Shown piece by piece: positions 12,252-25,062 of a stretch of 64,000 bases of DNA. Position 1 is the first letter of the stretch. Every line of letters begins with the position of its first letter. Source of the stretch: Littorina saxatilis (lineage: Eukaryota; Mollusca; Gastropoda; Littorinimorpha; Littorinidae); assembly GCF_037325665.1 (NCBI RefSeq), contig NC_090245.1:71334126-71398125 (forward strand), read 5' to 3'. The notes beneath the pieces are model-generated. The model was not told the DNA's origin and did not search any database. It worked only from the letters and a program-made list of their open reading frames with translations. The position numbers were made by a program, and so were the translations under genes.

Positions 12252-13664
12252 TACCGTACTTTCCGGGTCATAAGGTGCGACTAGTTTGACCCCTGCGTCT
12301 TGTTAACGAAGCGCCTAATCCGTGTATGAAATACGAAAAAAAAATCAAAGAGACCGCCTGAGTACCAGTCAAACAACTTGTGATAATGCATGTTTCAGCT
12401 ACTAGGTACTACCCTGGCCAAGTTTCCTCTCACGACATCAAAGAGACTGCCCCATAGGTTAAACTCGGTCACTGACCCCGGTGCAGGAAGTGTTTCCTCT
12501 CTCAGATCTATGACAGGGGAACCACCTCTCATAGCAAAAACTGGGTCATTGACCCCTGGGAAGAAGGTCAGTGTCTAAACAAGGCAACCCAGCTATCACA
12601 ATGGACCTGCCTTTGATCTCGCGGCACACACAGAGCACACATATTTCCACTCTGTATTCTTCCTTTGATGTGCGGCTTATTTTCATTCTTGGACCGTTTG
12701 TTACCGGTATACTTTTTTAATTTTGGTGCGCCCTATCGGCCCCCTGCGCCCAATGGGTGACTGGATTGTTTAACAAGTCGCGTAAGGCGAAAATACAATA
12801 TTTAGTCAAGTAGCTGCCATTTTTCAGCAAGACCGTATAGCATCGTCAGTCCACCGCTCATGGCAAAGGCAGTGAAATTGACAAGAAGAGCGGGGTAGTA
12901 GTTGCGCTAAGAAGGATAGCACGCTTTTCTGTACCTCTCTTTGTTTTAACTTTCTGAGCGTGTTTTTAATCCAAACATATCATATCTATATGTTTTTGGA
13001 ATCAGGAACCGACAAGGAATAAGATGAAAGTGTTTTTAAATTGATTTGGACAATTTAATTTTGATAATAATTTTTATATATTTAATTTTCAGAGCTTGTT
13101 TTTAATCCGAATATAACATATGTATATGTTTTTGGAATCAGCAAATGATGGAGAATAAGATAAACGTAAATTTGGATCGTTTTATAAATTTTTATTTTTT
13201 TTTACAATTTTCCGATTTTTAATGACCAAAGTCATTAATTAATTTTTAAGCCACCAAGCTGAAATGCAATACCGAACCCCGGGCTTCGTCGAAGATTACT
13301 TGACCAAAATTTCAACCAATTTGGTTGAAAAATGAGGGCGTGACAGTGCCGCCTCAACTTTCACGAAAAGCCGGATATGACGTCATCAAAGACATTTATC
13401 AAAAAAATGAAAAAAACGTTCGGGCATTTCATACCCAGGAACTCTCATGTCAAATTTCATAAAGATCGGTCCAGTAGTTTAGTCTGAATCGCTCTACACA
13501 CACACACACACACACAGACAGACAGACAGACGCACATACACCACGACCCTCGTTTCGATTCCCCCTCGATGTTAAAATATTTAGTCAAAACTTGACTAAA
13601 TATAAAAAGAAGGGGGTGCACCAGCTTATGCGCTGTAGCACCTTGTAACCCGGAAAATACGGTA
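12252..13664. mobile_element. inverted-repeat DNA element F, split by a nested element
   Basis: The left end TACCGTACTTTCCGGGTCAT followed by AAGGTGC is matched, inverted, by the right end GCACCTTGTAACCCGGAAAA followed by TACGGTA (two mismatches). The F sequence proper is about 580 bp (12,252-12,772 plus 13,610-13,664). The 837 bp between is a B-family element that inserted later. No transposase frame. Confidence 0.8.
12773..13609 (+). mobile_element. B-family element, copy 1 (nested in F)
   Basis: Starts ACAAGTCGCGTAAGGCGAAA, contains GACCAAAGTCATTAATTAAT and GCCGGATATGACGTCATC, a CA/AGAC microsatellite, and ends with the hairpin ATTTAGTCAAAACTTGACTA. It lacks about 32 bp present near the 5' end of copy 2 (the stretch after TAGCTG). 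The ends carry ATTTAGTCAAGT/ACTTGACTAAAT as short inverted repeats. No coding capacity. Confidence 0.85.
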
Positions 13665-13710
13665 AGTAGACGTGCAATACCAAGGTACTGCATACCCCCA
13701 GCGAAGGACA

Positions 13711-13711
<1 letters not shown>

Positions 13712-13773
<62 letters not shown>

Positions 13774-13785
13774 TCTCTCCCCCAC
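13712..13785. repeat. CT microsatellite
   Basis: About 28 CT units followed by CCCTCTCTCTCC. It abuts the left arm of the foldback element. Confidence 0.95.
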
Positions 13786-13786
13786 C

Positions 13787-14231
13787 CATTGCACCTCGGT
13801 TCGACCGAAGCTAAGTTAAGAATAAATTCCTGTTGGGCAGCGGGATAAAGTATTCCCTCATACCTCGGAGATATACCTTCAGTCGCTCGCAGCGACGTCA
13901 CGTGACATTTTAGATGGTGGAAAGAATGCTGTCGCTTATCGGCACTGGGTGCAGTGCCTTTGTAGTGCACTTGCACTAGAACGGCACTGGGTCCAGTATC
14001 CGCTCCGGCGTCGAAGCATTTTCCACTAAAAAGTGCACAAAATTTGACCTATTTCGTCGCCTATAGGGGACGGAAAGAATGTCATTTCAATGGTGTGATA
14101 ACACTCTTTCCGTCACGTGACGTCGCTGCGAGCGAGTGAAGGTATCTCTCCGAGGTATGAGGGAATACTTTAACCCGCTGCACAACAGCAATTTATTCTT
14201 AACTTAGCTTCGGTCGAACCGAGGTGCAATA

Positions 14232-14233
<2 letters not shown>
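13787..14233. mobile_element. long-armed foldback element between two CT tracts
   Basis: The left arm (about 13,790-13,912: TTGCACCTCGGTTCGACCGA to CGACGTCACGTGAC) is mirrored by the right arm (about 14,111-14,231: GTCACGTGACGTCGCTGCGA to TCGGTCGAACCGAGGTGCAA) with about 95% identity by eye. The roughly 200-bp centre holds a doubled motif (GGCACTGGGTGCAGT, GGCACTGGGTCCAGT). Both outer edges run straight into CT microsatellite. Confidence 0.85.
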
Positions 14234-14800
<567 letters not shown>

Positions 14801-15441
14801 AGAGAGTAAAATTGATTCTGCCGCTTCCGCTAAAAAAAAAAACTCTGGAACTGTGTGTCTCTTCTGGATATTAACATTAATAGTTGAGTTGCATGGAAGT
14901 GGTAATACAGGTCAAATGGCGATATATCTAGCAGAGCTAACGATATTTATGGGCACTGCCTGTTAAGCACAAAACTTGCCAACAAAAAGCTGATTTTAGA
15001 AAAGGCTGAGCACTGGAAAATCACTCATAAATTGACTGATTCAAAGGTCACTCCCATCCCGCATAACAACTTATCCACTTTATCAAATAAACACTTGAAA
15101 GGAAATTGGAAGAGATCGAAAAAGGCAAGTAACAAATACTGAGAGAGAGAGAGAGAGAGAGAGAGAAGTCTGAAGTCTGAATGTTTTAATGAGTAGGCCT
15201 TGGGCCCTTTTCATGGAGATGAGCACATCTTAAGCACCAGCATACAAATGCACATAGTAAACAAAAACAAGAACATCCTACTCATCATATTCCAATAATT
15301 CCGGTGTGCTTTTCACACACTTGCGCGTACATGGGTGTTTGTGTTTGCGTGTGGTCATATGAATGGTGTGTGTCTGTGAGTGTATGTTTACGAGCGCGTG
15401 TATGCTTTATAAGGGAGTATCGCCCTGTTTCGTTTACGGAT

Positions 15442-15504
<63 letters not shown>

Positions 15505-15572
15505 CGTACTGAGAAACACACATTGAAGAAAATCAATAACAGCAAATAGGTAAGAAAGAAAGGCGAAACAAA
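14801..15572. other. non-coding stretch with two GA tracts
   Basis: GA repeats lie at about 15,140-15,166 and 15,445-15,502. The rest has no recognisable gene. Confidence 0.6.
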
Positions 15573-16621
15573 ACAAGTCGCGTAAGGCGAAAATACAACA
15601 TTTAGTCAAGTAGCTGTCGAACTCACAGAATGAAACTGAACGCAATGCCATTTTTCAGCAAGACCGTATAATCGTAGCATCGTCAGTCCACCGCTCATGG
15701 CAAAGGCAGTGAAATTGACAAGAAGAGCGGGGTAGTAGTTGCGCTGGGAAGGATAGCACGCTTTTCTGTACCTCTCTTTGTTTTAACTTTCTGAGCGTGT
15801 TTTTAATCCAAACATATCATATCTATATGTTTTTGGAATCAGGAACCGACAAGGAATAAGATGAAAGTGTTTTTAAATTGATTTCGACAATTTAATTTTG
15901 ATAATAATTTTTATATATTTAATTTTCAGAGCTTGTTTTTAATCCAAATATAACATATTGATATGTTTTTGGAATCAGAAAATGATGGAGAATAAGATGA
16001 ACGTAAATTTGGATCGTTTTATACATTTTTATTTTTTTTTTACAATTTTCAGATTTTTAATGACCAAAGTCATTAATTAATTTTTAAGCGCCCAAGCTGA
16101 AATGCAATACCGAAGTCCGGGCTTCGTCGAAGATTACTTGACCAAAATTTCAACCAATTTGGTTGAAAAATGAGGGCGTGACAGTGCCGCCTCAACTTTC
16201 ACGAAAAGCCGGATATGACGTCATCAAAGACATTTAACAATAACAATAACAATAACAGCACTTTATTGTCCATTAAAATATTACATAAAAATGGAAATTT
16301 TTCTTCGGCACACCCTGTCTGCCTGTAAACGATTATAACAACAATTGTATAGGACGACACACATAAAACATAAAACATAAAAGGGATACAATCAAATATG
16401 ATATTGCACTATGTAAATTTACCCTCTCATATCACAGGAGTTGGGTTTCACAGCCGAGTAATCACATTACAAATATTTCCCACACACCTTCACATGTACA
16501 CATTGGTTGGTTTTTTTTGGTTTTTTTTTATCAAAAAAATGAAAAAAACGTTCGGGGATTTCATACCCAGGAACTCTCATGTCAAATTTCATAAATCGCT
16601 CTACACACACACACAGACACA

Positions 16622-16701
<80 letters not shown>

Positions 16702-16775
16702 TACACCACGACCCTCGTCTCGATTCCCCCCTCTACGTTAAAACATTTAGTCAAAACTTGACTAAATGTAAAAAG
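15573..16775 (+). mobile_element. B-family element, copy 2, interrupted
   Basis: Same start (ACAAGTCGCGTAAGGCGAAA) and end hairpin (ATTTAGTCAAAACTTGACTA) as copy 1. It retains the segment beginning GTCGAACTCACAGAATGAAA that copy 1 lacks. It is split after GACATTTA by a roughly 290-bp insertion (16,237-16,526) and carries a long CA microsatellite (about 16,600-16,696) where copy 1 has a short one. Confidence 0.85.
16237..16526 (-). mobile_element. 5'-truncated LINE-like 3' end inserted in B copy 2
   Basis: Absent from B copies 1 and 3. On the minus strand it ends ...GGACAATAAAGTGCTGTTAT followed by four TTATTG-type units, the form of an AATAAA signal and short tandem tail of a non-LTR retrotransposon. 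TTTA occurs at both borders. No reverse-transcriptase sequence is present, so the LINE assignment is inferred. Confidence 0.55.
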
Positions 16776-17156
16776 CGGGTTAGAAATCAATCAATCGGAA
16801 TTTCTGTCCAAATAGCATTGTATTAAACTTGGAAAGAAAAGTAAAAGACAAACAATATTATTTACACACAAACATTGCATGTAAATATGGAAAATAAAAG
16901 AGAAAATACAATACTATAGTGGACAGAAGAAATTGGCCTCACGCATTATTTGATCTTAATGTTGAGTGTTGCATCGTGCACTATTGATTGACGAGTATTG
17001 ATTGATTAAAAACAACTTTGGTCATACCAAGTGTGATACTGTATAGCAATGACAAACCAAGACAAATTTTCAGTTTTTATTTGTATAAAATGAATACATG
17101 GATAAATGAGAAATAATCAGTTGATTTTGAATACTTACACTATGTGTATGACCAGG

Positions 17157-17300
17157 GATCTTCTTCTATTTCTTCTTCTGCGTTCGTGGGCTGAAACTAC
17201 CACGTACACTCGTGTTTTTTGAACGAGTGGAATTTTACGTGTATGACCGTTTTTTACCCCGCCATTTAGGCAGCCATACGCCGTTTTCGGAGGAACCAGG
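17157..17300 (-). mobile_element. SINE family H, 3' fragment
   Basis: Shares TCGTGGGCTGAAACT, CGTGTATGACCGTTTTTTAC and CGCCATTTAGGCAGCCATAC with copies at 30,619, 31,690, 40,708 and 61,037. It contains a small hairpin (ACTCGTGTTTTTTGAACGAGT) that the copy at 30,619 also has and the others lack. Confidence 0.8.
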
Positions 17301-17334
17301 GATCTAATATAGGTCTATGGTATGACTGACACGT

Positions 17335-17432
<98 letters not shown>
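17335..17432. repeat. TG microsatellite
   Basis: About 48 TG units with one GA interruption, directly outside the left arm of the minisatellite composite. Confidence 0.95.
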
Positions 17433-17436
17433 CTCA

Positions 17437-17686
17437 GTTGGAACCTTGAACAGAGGCAGCTGGCCAGTGAAATAAATGTTATAATCTCTCTGATGTCCAC
17501 GGTTTGATCCATGTTTGTTTTGTCTGTCTTTAGTGAACATTCGCTCAGTTATAACTTTATATTCACTAAATTTGCCTCAACCTTTCAAGCGAGCAGAGTG
17601 GCCGTGGGGATAAGAGCTACGGCATTTAAACACTGTTAACTCCAAAGTCGTGGGTTCGAATCCCACTCCGACCAATTTTTTGTGTG
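17437..17686 (+). repeat. left inverted arm of the minisatellite composite, with tRNA-like segment
   Basis: The arm contains CAGTGAAATAAATGTTATAA, TGTTTGTTTTGTCTGTCTTT and, at its inner end, GTCGTGGGTTCGAATCCCAC with a B-box (GGTTCGAATCC) and a possible A-box region (GAGCAGAGTGGCCG). The same sequences recur inverted at 21,014-21,205. The tRNA-like part resembles a SINE head rather than a working tRNA gene: no good cloverleaf closes around it. Confidence 0.8.
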
Positions 17687-17734
17687 TGTGTTTGTGTACG
17701 TACCTGTCCCGGCTGTGCTGCAAATTCCGTGCCA

Positions 17735-20700
17735 GGGTGAGAATGGTGGTGCCAGACCGATGTCATGGTTGGAATGGTGGTGCCAGGGTAAGAAAAGCGG
17801 TGCCAGACCGGTGCCAGGATAGGAATGGTGATGCAAGACCGCTGCCAGGATAGGAATGGTGGTGCCAGAGAGATGGCAGGATAGGAATGATGGTGCCAGA
17901 CAGATGTCAGGTTAGGCATGATGGTGCCAGACAGATGGAATGGTGGTGCCAGACAGATATCAGGATGGGAATGGTGGTGCCAGACAGATGTCAGGATAGG
18001 AATGATGGTGCCAGACAGATGTCAGGGTAGGAATGGTGGTGCCAGACAGATATCAGGGTAGGAATGGTGGTGCCAGACAGATCTCAGGATAGGAATGATG
18101 GTGCCAGAGAGATGGCAGGATAGGAATGGTGGTGCCAGACAGATGTCAGAATAGGAATGGTGGTGCCAGAGAGATGGCAGGATAGGAATGATGGTGCCAG
18201 ACAGATGTCAGGGTAGGAATGATGGTGCCAGACAGATGTCAGGTTAGGAATGGTGGTGCCGGACAGATGTCAGAATAGGAATGGTGGTGCCAGAGAGATG
18301 GCAGGATAGGAATGGTGGTGCGAGACAGATATCAGGATAGGAATGATGGTGCCAGACAGATGTCAGGATAGGAATGATGGTGCCAGACAGATGTCAGGGT
18401 TGGAATGATGTCAGGATAGGAATGATGGTGCCAGACAGATGTCAGGGTAGGAATGGTGGTGCCAGACAGATGTCAGGATAGGAATGGTGGTGCCAGACAG
18501 ATGTCAGGATAGGAATGATGGTGCCAGACAGATCTCAGGATAGGAATGGTGGTGGCAGACAGATGTCAGGATAGGAATGGTGGTGCCAGACAGATCTCAG
18601 GATAGGAATGATGGTGCCAGAGAGATGGCAGGATAGGAATGGTGATGCCAGAGAGATGGCAGGATAGGAATGGTGGTGCCAGACAGATGTCAGAATAGGA
18701 ATGGTGGTGCCAGAGAGATGTCAGGATAGGAATGATGGTGCCAGACAGATGTCAGGGTAGGAATGGTGGTGCCAGACAGATGTCAGGTTAGGAATGATGG
18801 TGCCAGACAGATGTCAGGATAGGAATGATGGTGCCAGACAGATAGCAGGGTAGGACTGGTGGTGCCAGACAAATAGATGGGTAGTAATGGTGATGCCGGA
18901 CAGATAGCAGAGTAGGAATGGTTGTTCCAGACTGATGCCAGAGCACGAACACAGGATGGCAGGATAGGAATGGTGATGCCAGAGAGATGGCAGGATAGGA
19001 ATGGTGGTGCCAGACAGATGTCAGAATAGGAATGGTGGTGCCAGAGAGATGGCAGGATAGGAATGATGGTGCCAGACAGATGTCAGGGTAGGAATGATGG
19101 TGCCAGACAGATGTCAGGTTAGGAATGGTGGTGCCGGACAGATGTCAGAATAGGAATGGTGGTGCCAGAGAGATGGCAGGATAGGAATGGTGGTGCGAGA
19201 CAGATATCAGGATAGGAATGATGGTGCCAGACAGATGTCAGGATATTAATGATGGTGCCAGACAGATGTCAGGGTTGGAATGATGTCAGGATAGGAATGA
19301 TGGTGCCAGACAGATGTCAGGGTAGGAATGGTGGTGCCAGACAGATGTCAGAATAGGAATGGTGGTGCCAGAGAGATGTCAGGATAGGAATGATGGTGCC
19401 AGACAGATGTCAGGGTAGGAATGGTGGTGCCAGACAGATCTCAGGATAGGAATGATGGTGCCAGAGAGATGGCAGGATAGGAATGATGGTGCCAGACAGA
19501 TGTCAGGGTAGGAATGGTGGTGCCAGACAGACATCAGGGTAGGAATGGTGGTGCCAGACAGATGTCAGAATAGGAATGGTGGTGCCAGAGAGATGGCAGG
19601 ATAGGAATGGTGGTGCCAGACAGATGTCAGAATAGGAATGGTGATGCCAGAGAGATGGCAGGATAGGAATGGTGGTGCCAGACAGATGTCAGAATAGGAA
19701 TGGTGGTGCCAGACAGATGTCAGGACAGGAATGGTGGTGCCAGACAGATGTCAGGATAGGAATGATGGTGCCAGACAGATGTCAGGGTAGGAATGATTTT
19801 GCCAGACAGATGTCAGGGTAGGAATGGTGGTGCCAGACATATGTCAGGATAGGAATGGTGGTGCCAGACAGATGTCAGGATAGGAATGATGGTGCCAGAC
19901 AGATGGCAGGATAGGAATGGTGGTGCCAGACAGATGTAAGGATAGGAATGGTGATGCCAGAGAGATGGCAGGATAGGAATGGTGGTGCCAGACAGATGTC
20001 AGAATAGGAATGGTGGTGCCAGAGAGATGTCAGGATAGGAATGATGGTGCCAGACAGATGTCAGGGTAGGAATGGTGGTGCCAGACAGATGTCAGGATAG
20101 GAATGATGGTGCCAGACAGATGGCAGGATAGGAATGGAGGTGCCAGACAGATGTCAAGGTAGGAATGGTGGTGCCAGACAGATATCAGGGTAGGAATGGT
20201 GGTGCCAGACAGATGTAAGGATAGGAATGGTGATGCCAGAGAGATGGCAGGATAGGAATGGTGGTGCCAGACAGATGTCAGAATAGGAATGGTGGTGCCA
20301 GAGAGATGTCAGGATAGGAATTGTTGTGCCAGACAGATGTCAGGATAGGAATGGTGGTGCCAGACAGATGTCAGGATAGGAATGGTGGTGCCAGACAGAC
20401 GTAAGGATAGGAATGGTGATGCCAGAGAGATGGCAGGATAGGAATGGTGGTGCCAGACAGATGTCAGAATAGGAATGGTGGTGCCAGAGAGATGTCAGGA
20501 TAAGAATGGTGGTGCCAGACAGATGTCAGGATAGGAATGGTGGTGCCAGACAGATGTCAGGATAGGAATGATGGTGCCAGACAGATGTCAGGGTAGGAAT
20601 GGTGGTGCCAGACAGATGTCAGGGTAGGAATGGTGGTGCCAGACAGATGTCAGGATAGGAATTGTGGTGCCAGACAGATGTAAGGATAGGAATGGTGATG

Positions 20701-21000
20701 CAAGAGAGATGGCAGGATAGGAATGGTGGTGCCAGACAGATGTCAGAATAGGAATGGTGGTGCCAGAGAGATGTCAGGATAGGAATGGTGGTGCCAGACA
20801 GATAGCAGGATAGGAATGGTGGTTCCACAGATGTCAGGTTAGGAATGATGGTGCCAGACAGATGTCAGGATAGGAATGATGGTGCCAGACAGATAGCAGG
20901 GTAGGACTGGTTGTGCCAGACAAATAGATGGGTAGGAATGGTGATGCCGGACAGATAGCAGAGTAGGAATGGTTGTTCCAGACTGATGCCAGAGCACGAA
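17735..21000. repeat. 31-bp minisatellite, about 105 units
   Basis: Units read approximately CAGGATAGGAATGGTGGTG then CCAGACAGATGT. Variation is mainly GGTGGTG/GATGGTG, CAGACAG/CAGAGAG and GATAGG/GGTAGG. A diverged terminal block (CAAATAGATGGG, GATGCCGGACAGATAGCAG, TCCAGACTGATGCCAGAGCA) lies both at the right end (about 20,890-21,000) and internally (about 18,842-18,955), so a large part of the array was duplicated or two arrays were joined there. Confidence 0.97.
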
Positions 21001-21013
21001 CACACACAAACAT

Positions 21014-21205
21014 ATTGACGGTAGTGGGATTTGAACCCACGACTTGGGAGTTAACAGTGTTTGAATACTGTCGCTTTAGTCAATATAAAGTTATTACTGA
21101 GCGAATGTTCACAAAAGATAGACAGAACAAACATGGATCAAAACGTGGACAACAGAGATTATAACATTTATTTCACTGCCCAGCCGCCTGTGTTGGTGGT
21201 TGCAC
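21014..21205 (-). repeat. right inverted arm of the minisatellite composite
   Basis: Reverse complement of the left arm with scattered changes: GGGATTTGAACCCACGAC, GAGCGAATGTTCACAAAAGA, AGATTATAACATTTATTTCA. Homology runs outward to about CAGCCGCCTGTGTT and stops at a CA-rich tract, mirroring the TG tract outside the left arm. Confidence 0.8.
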
Positions 21206-22245
21206 ACACACATACATTGTAACTACGTACGCAAACACACACACACACACATATATGCACATAAACACACACACGCCCGAAAGAAAGGCCCAATGGAGGG
21301 GATGACGTCATGATGCATGGACGTAAAAACATTGTGATGTCGTCTAATTGCGCAAATCTATTTGCTGTAGTCTCGGAAATTCTACCCCAACAAATCGGCC
21401 CTGGGTGGCGTTGGATCAAAATTCTAAGAATTGGTCGGCACCCACCATATTTAAGTTCCCAATTTTTCGTGAACTTCCACCCCCAACTGTAGCCTGAGTT
21501 AGGGCACAAAAATTCCTTCTTTATCATGTATTATCAGCATAAACATTTCTCAAGTCGATTACAGTATAGCGTTCCTGGGATACCTCCAGCTTCGCTGGAA
21601 TAAGAAAATTTGTTATTGGAATATTTCACTTTTAAAAACATGGTCTTTATAATTATTTAAAATAGAATGTTCCAACTTTCCAATAACTTAAACCGTTCTT
21701 GTTTGTTTTTTCGCCTTGTGGACATACTAATATCTCCATCAGAAAACTTTGTTTTGTTTTTTCCTTCTCCAGCATGCAACATAAACAAAAGAAAAATTAT
21801 CACAGAAAGCATTTATTTGTGTTCTCCACTGTAAGAAGAACATTTATTTGTACACAAAGCTCTCGTTTTCACAAAACTGAGAAAAGCACAAGTCTGACGT
21901 GCTTGAGATCTCATTTTAAACATGGATGTATAATTACAATCTTCAAGCTTAAGAAAATCTTGTGCAAACATATGACAAATATGACATAAAATGTTCAACA
22001 TGCACATAAATACTGCATCACCCTGCAAACAAAACAACAAAATATTCAGCTTTTTCACACGAAACGTGAAGCAGTCAATGGAACACATTTTAGGAGAACT
22101 TCTGACAGAACAATCATCTGATGGGGTTGATCACACACACAAGCACATGCACAAACACTCACACACATTTTCTGCAAACTGAAATAAAAGCATACACAAT
22201 TACATTTGCTGCCCAAAAAGATCTTTTTTTAAATCACTTGTTTCA
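21206..22245. other. non-coding, mostly unique sequence
   Basis: CA-rich at the left edge, then AT-rich DNA without exons. Short open frames have no recognisable domain. Confidence 0.5.
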
Positions 22246-22251
22246 GCAATT

Positions 22252-23585
<1,334 letters not shown>

Positions 23586-23589
23586 AAAC

Positions 23590-24060
23590 CACAAAAACGA
23601 CTTGGCCGTAGGAGGAGTTCACACCGGCGGGGCAACACGCAGCCATTGAGCCGATAGAACAGCCGAACGCGTCACACAAAAATACGTCATGACAAAGTTA
23701 CACGCAAAGCGAAAGAGACTTTGACGTCATTTACTTTTGTTCGGAATTTTCCGTCTGTTCCTAGCTTGTCAGTGAAGACCTGACGTGAGTAAGGGGGGTA
23801 GTCGGCTTTGTGGCTTCCTCTCGGCTTTCACCACACCGCGTCATAGGTCTTCTTGAAGAAGAACCTTCCTCTCCCAGGATAAAGTTTTCTGTTTCTTCTG
23901 TTGTTGACGTTTCTGTAGCGAAGTCTTTTTTTTTACAGGGAGGGGGTGCTAACCCCACGCCCAACCCTCCTCCTTTTTCAGCCGGGCTTGGGACCGTCCT
24001 TGGCGGAGTAAGCCTACCCAAAACGTCTTTGTTCTCTATTCACCTTGCAGCTGTGAAATA
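23590..24060. promoter_or_regulatory. GC-richer patch with clustered CRE/UPRE-like sites
   Basis: Within 110 bp there are TACGTCA (23,684), a perfect palindromic CRE TGACGTCA (23,722-23,729) and TGACGTGA (23,781-23,788), in sequence richer in CpG than its surroundings. These are binding words for CREB/ATF and CREB3-type factors. The patch lies about 0.6 kb past the CREB3L stop. It could be a promoter, an enhancer or part of an unrecognised repeat; no transcript is evident. Confidence 0.3.
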
Positions 24061-24409
24061 ATCAGTCTTGTGTCTCGGTCGTGTAGGTACAGAGTTTGCT
24101 TCTGCAATCATTGTGTTCGTGTTGATGACGGCTTCATAAGACAAAATAATAAGCGAATCTATCGCGAGGAAGACGTTTATGTACAAATCACCGAACCCAA
24201 CCCATTTTTTGTGTGCATTTTTCTGAAGAATAAACTGCATGTCGAAACGAGCCATAAGGCTTTAGAATAAAAGATTTCACGCATTGCTTGGCCATCTGAC
24301 CACAGATGAGGTCGCAGTTTGTAGGTTGAATCTATGAATCGGCCAGAGATAGATCTGCATTTCTGGTCAGAAACCAACATTCACACCACAGACATTCCAA
24401 ACATTTATA

Positions 24410-24415
24410 TTTATT
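24410..24415 (-). terminator. candidate poly(A) signal of the CREB3L gene
   Basis: AATAAA on the minus strand (within CTCAATAAATATAAATG), 232 bp after the stop codon. Cleavage would be expected near 24,390. Other AATAAA words further down mean a longer 3' UTR is possible. Confidence 0.4.
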
Positions 24416-24646
24416 GAGCGAGCCAGTCTGAAGAGTACTCGGGTCCAGCGCGAGCGTTTTTTATTTTAGTCTAGAATTAAATGTTCCCTTCACTAACCTT
24501 TCTTTTTTTTTTGATTCTCAATTCTTCATCCCTAATAAAAGTGATTCTTCCGCCCCACCGTCTCCCCTATTCACTTCCCAGCCCCCCCTCCCCATCAACC
24601 TCTGTGCTTACAGTTCATTTCACACTGTCTCAAAACACAAAACCGT

Positions 24647-25062
24647 TCACAAGCCGTCGTCACGAACAACCTCCTCATGAGCTCTCTTTTCATGTGGCTG
24701 TCCAGAATTGTCTGTTTCTGCCTCAGCTTTAATCGGTTCGTCACTCTGGAATGAATCAGCGGTGCGACCTCCCTCAACACCAACTATATTCTCCGTGTCG
24801 TTGATTTCCATGTCGACCACAGGACTTCGAACTTTTGATTCAAGATGGCCCTCCAACTTTTTGTTGGCATCATCGTCATGGATGCCCGCAAGAGATGCCG
24901 CAGGGTCGACGTTCTTGGCAGAGTAAGCAGCGGGGCTGTGGTCATCCATCAGCAGACCGGGCTTGGGGCTAACACCGTAAGGGTCAGTGTCGTCTCTTTC
25001 TGTGGACAGGGACATCTTGGCCACTTGCTGTGCGTCTTTAGCCAGCAGGCTGCGGGCATTAC
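24647..25062 (-). CDS. CREB3L: CREB3L exon 7: luminal C-terminus
   Basis: 137 codons plus stop, starting [21 protein letters not shown] lies about 24 residues past the membrane segment, as expected for Site-1 protease. The rest is hydrophilic, with NDTEN as a possible N-glycosylation site. Confidence 0.9.

Noticed and set aside
17630-17680. Functional tRNA gene
   Set aside because: A B-box is present, but no convincing acceptor stem and anticodon arm; it belongs to a repeated arm. The tRNA-like heads at 31,478, 39,741, 41,111, 58,692 and 61,364 are likewise SINE heads.
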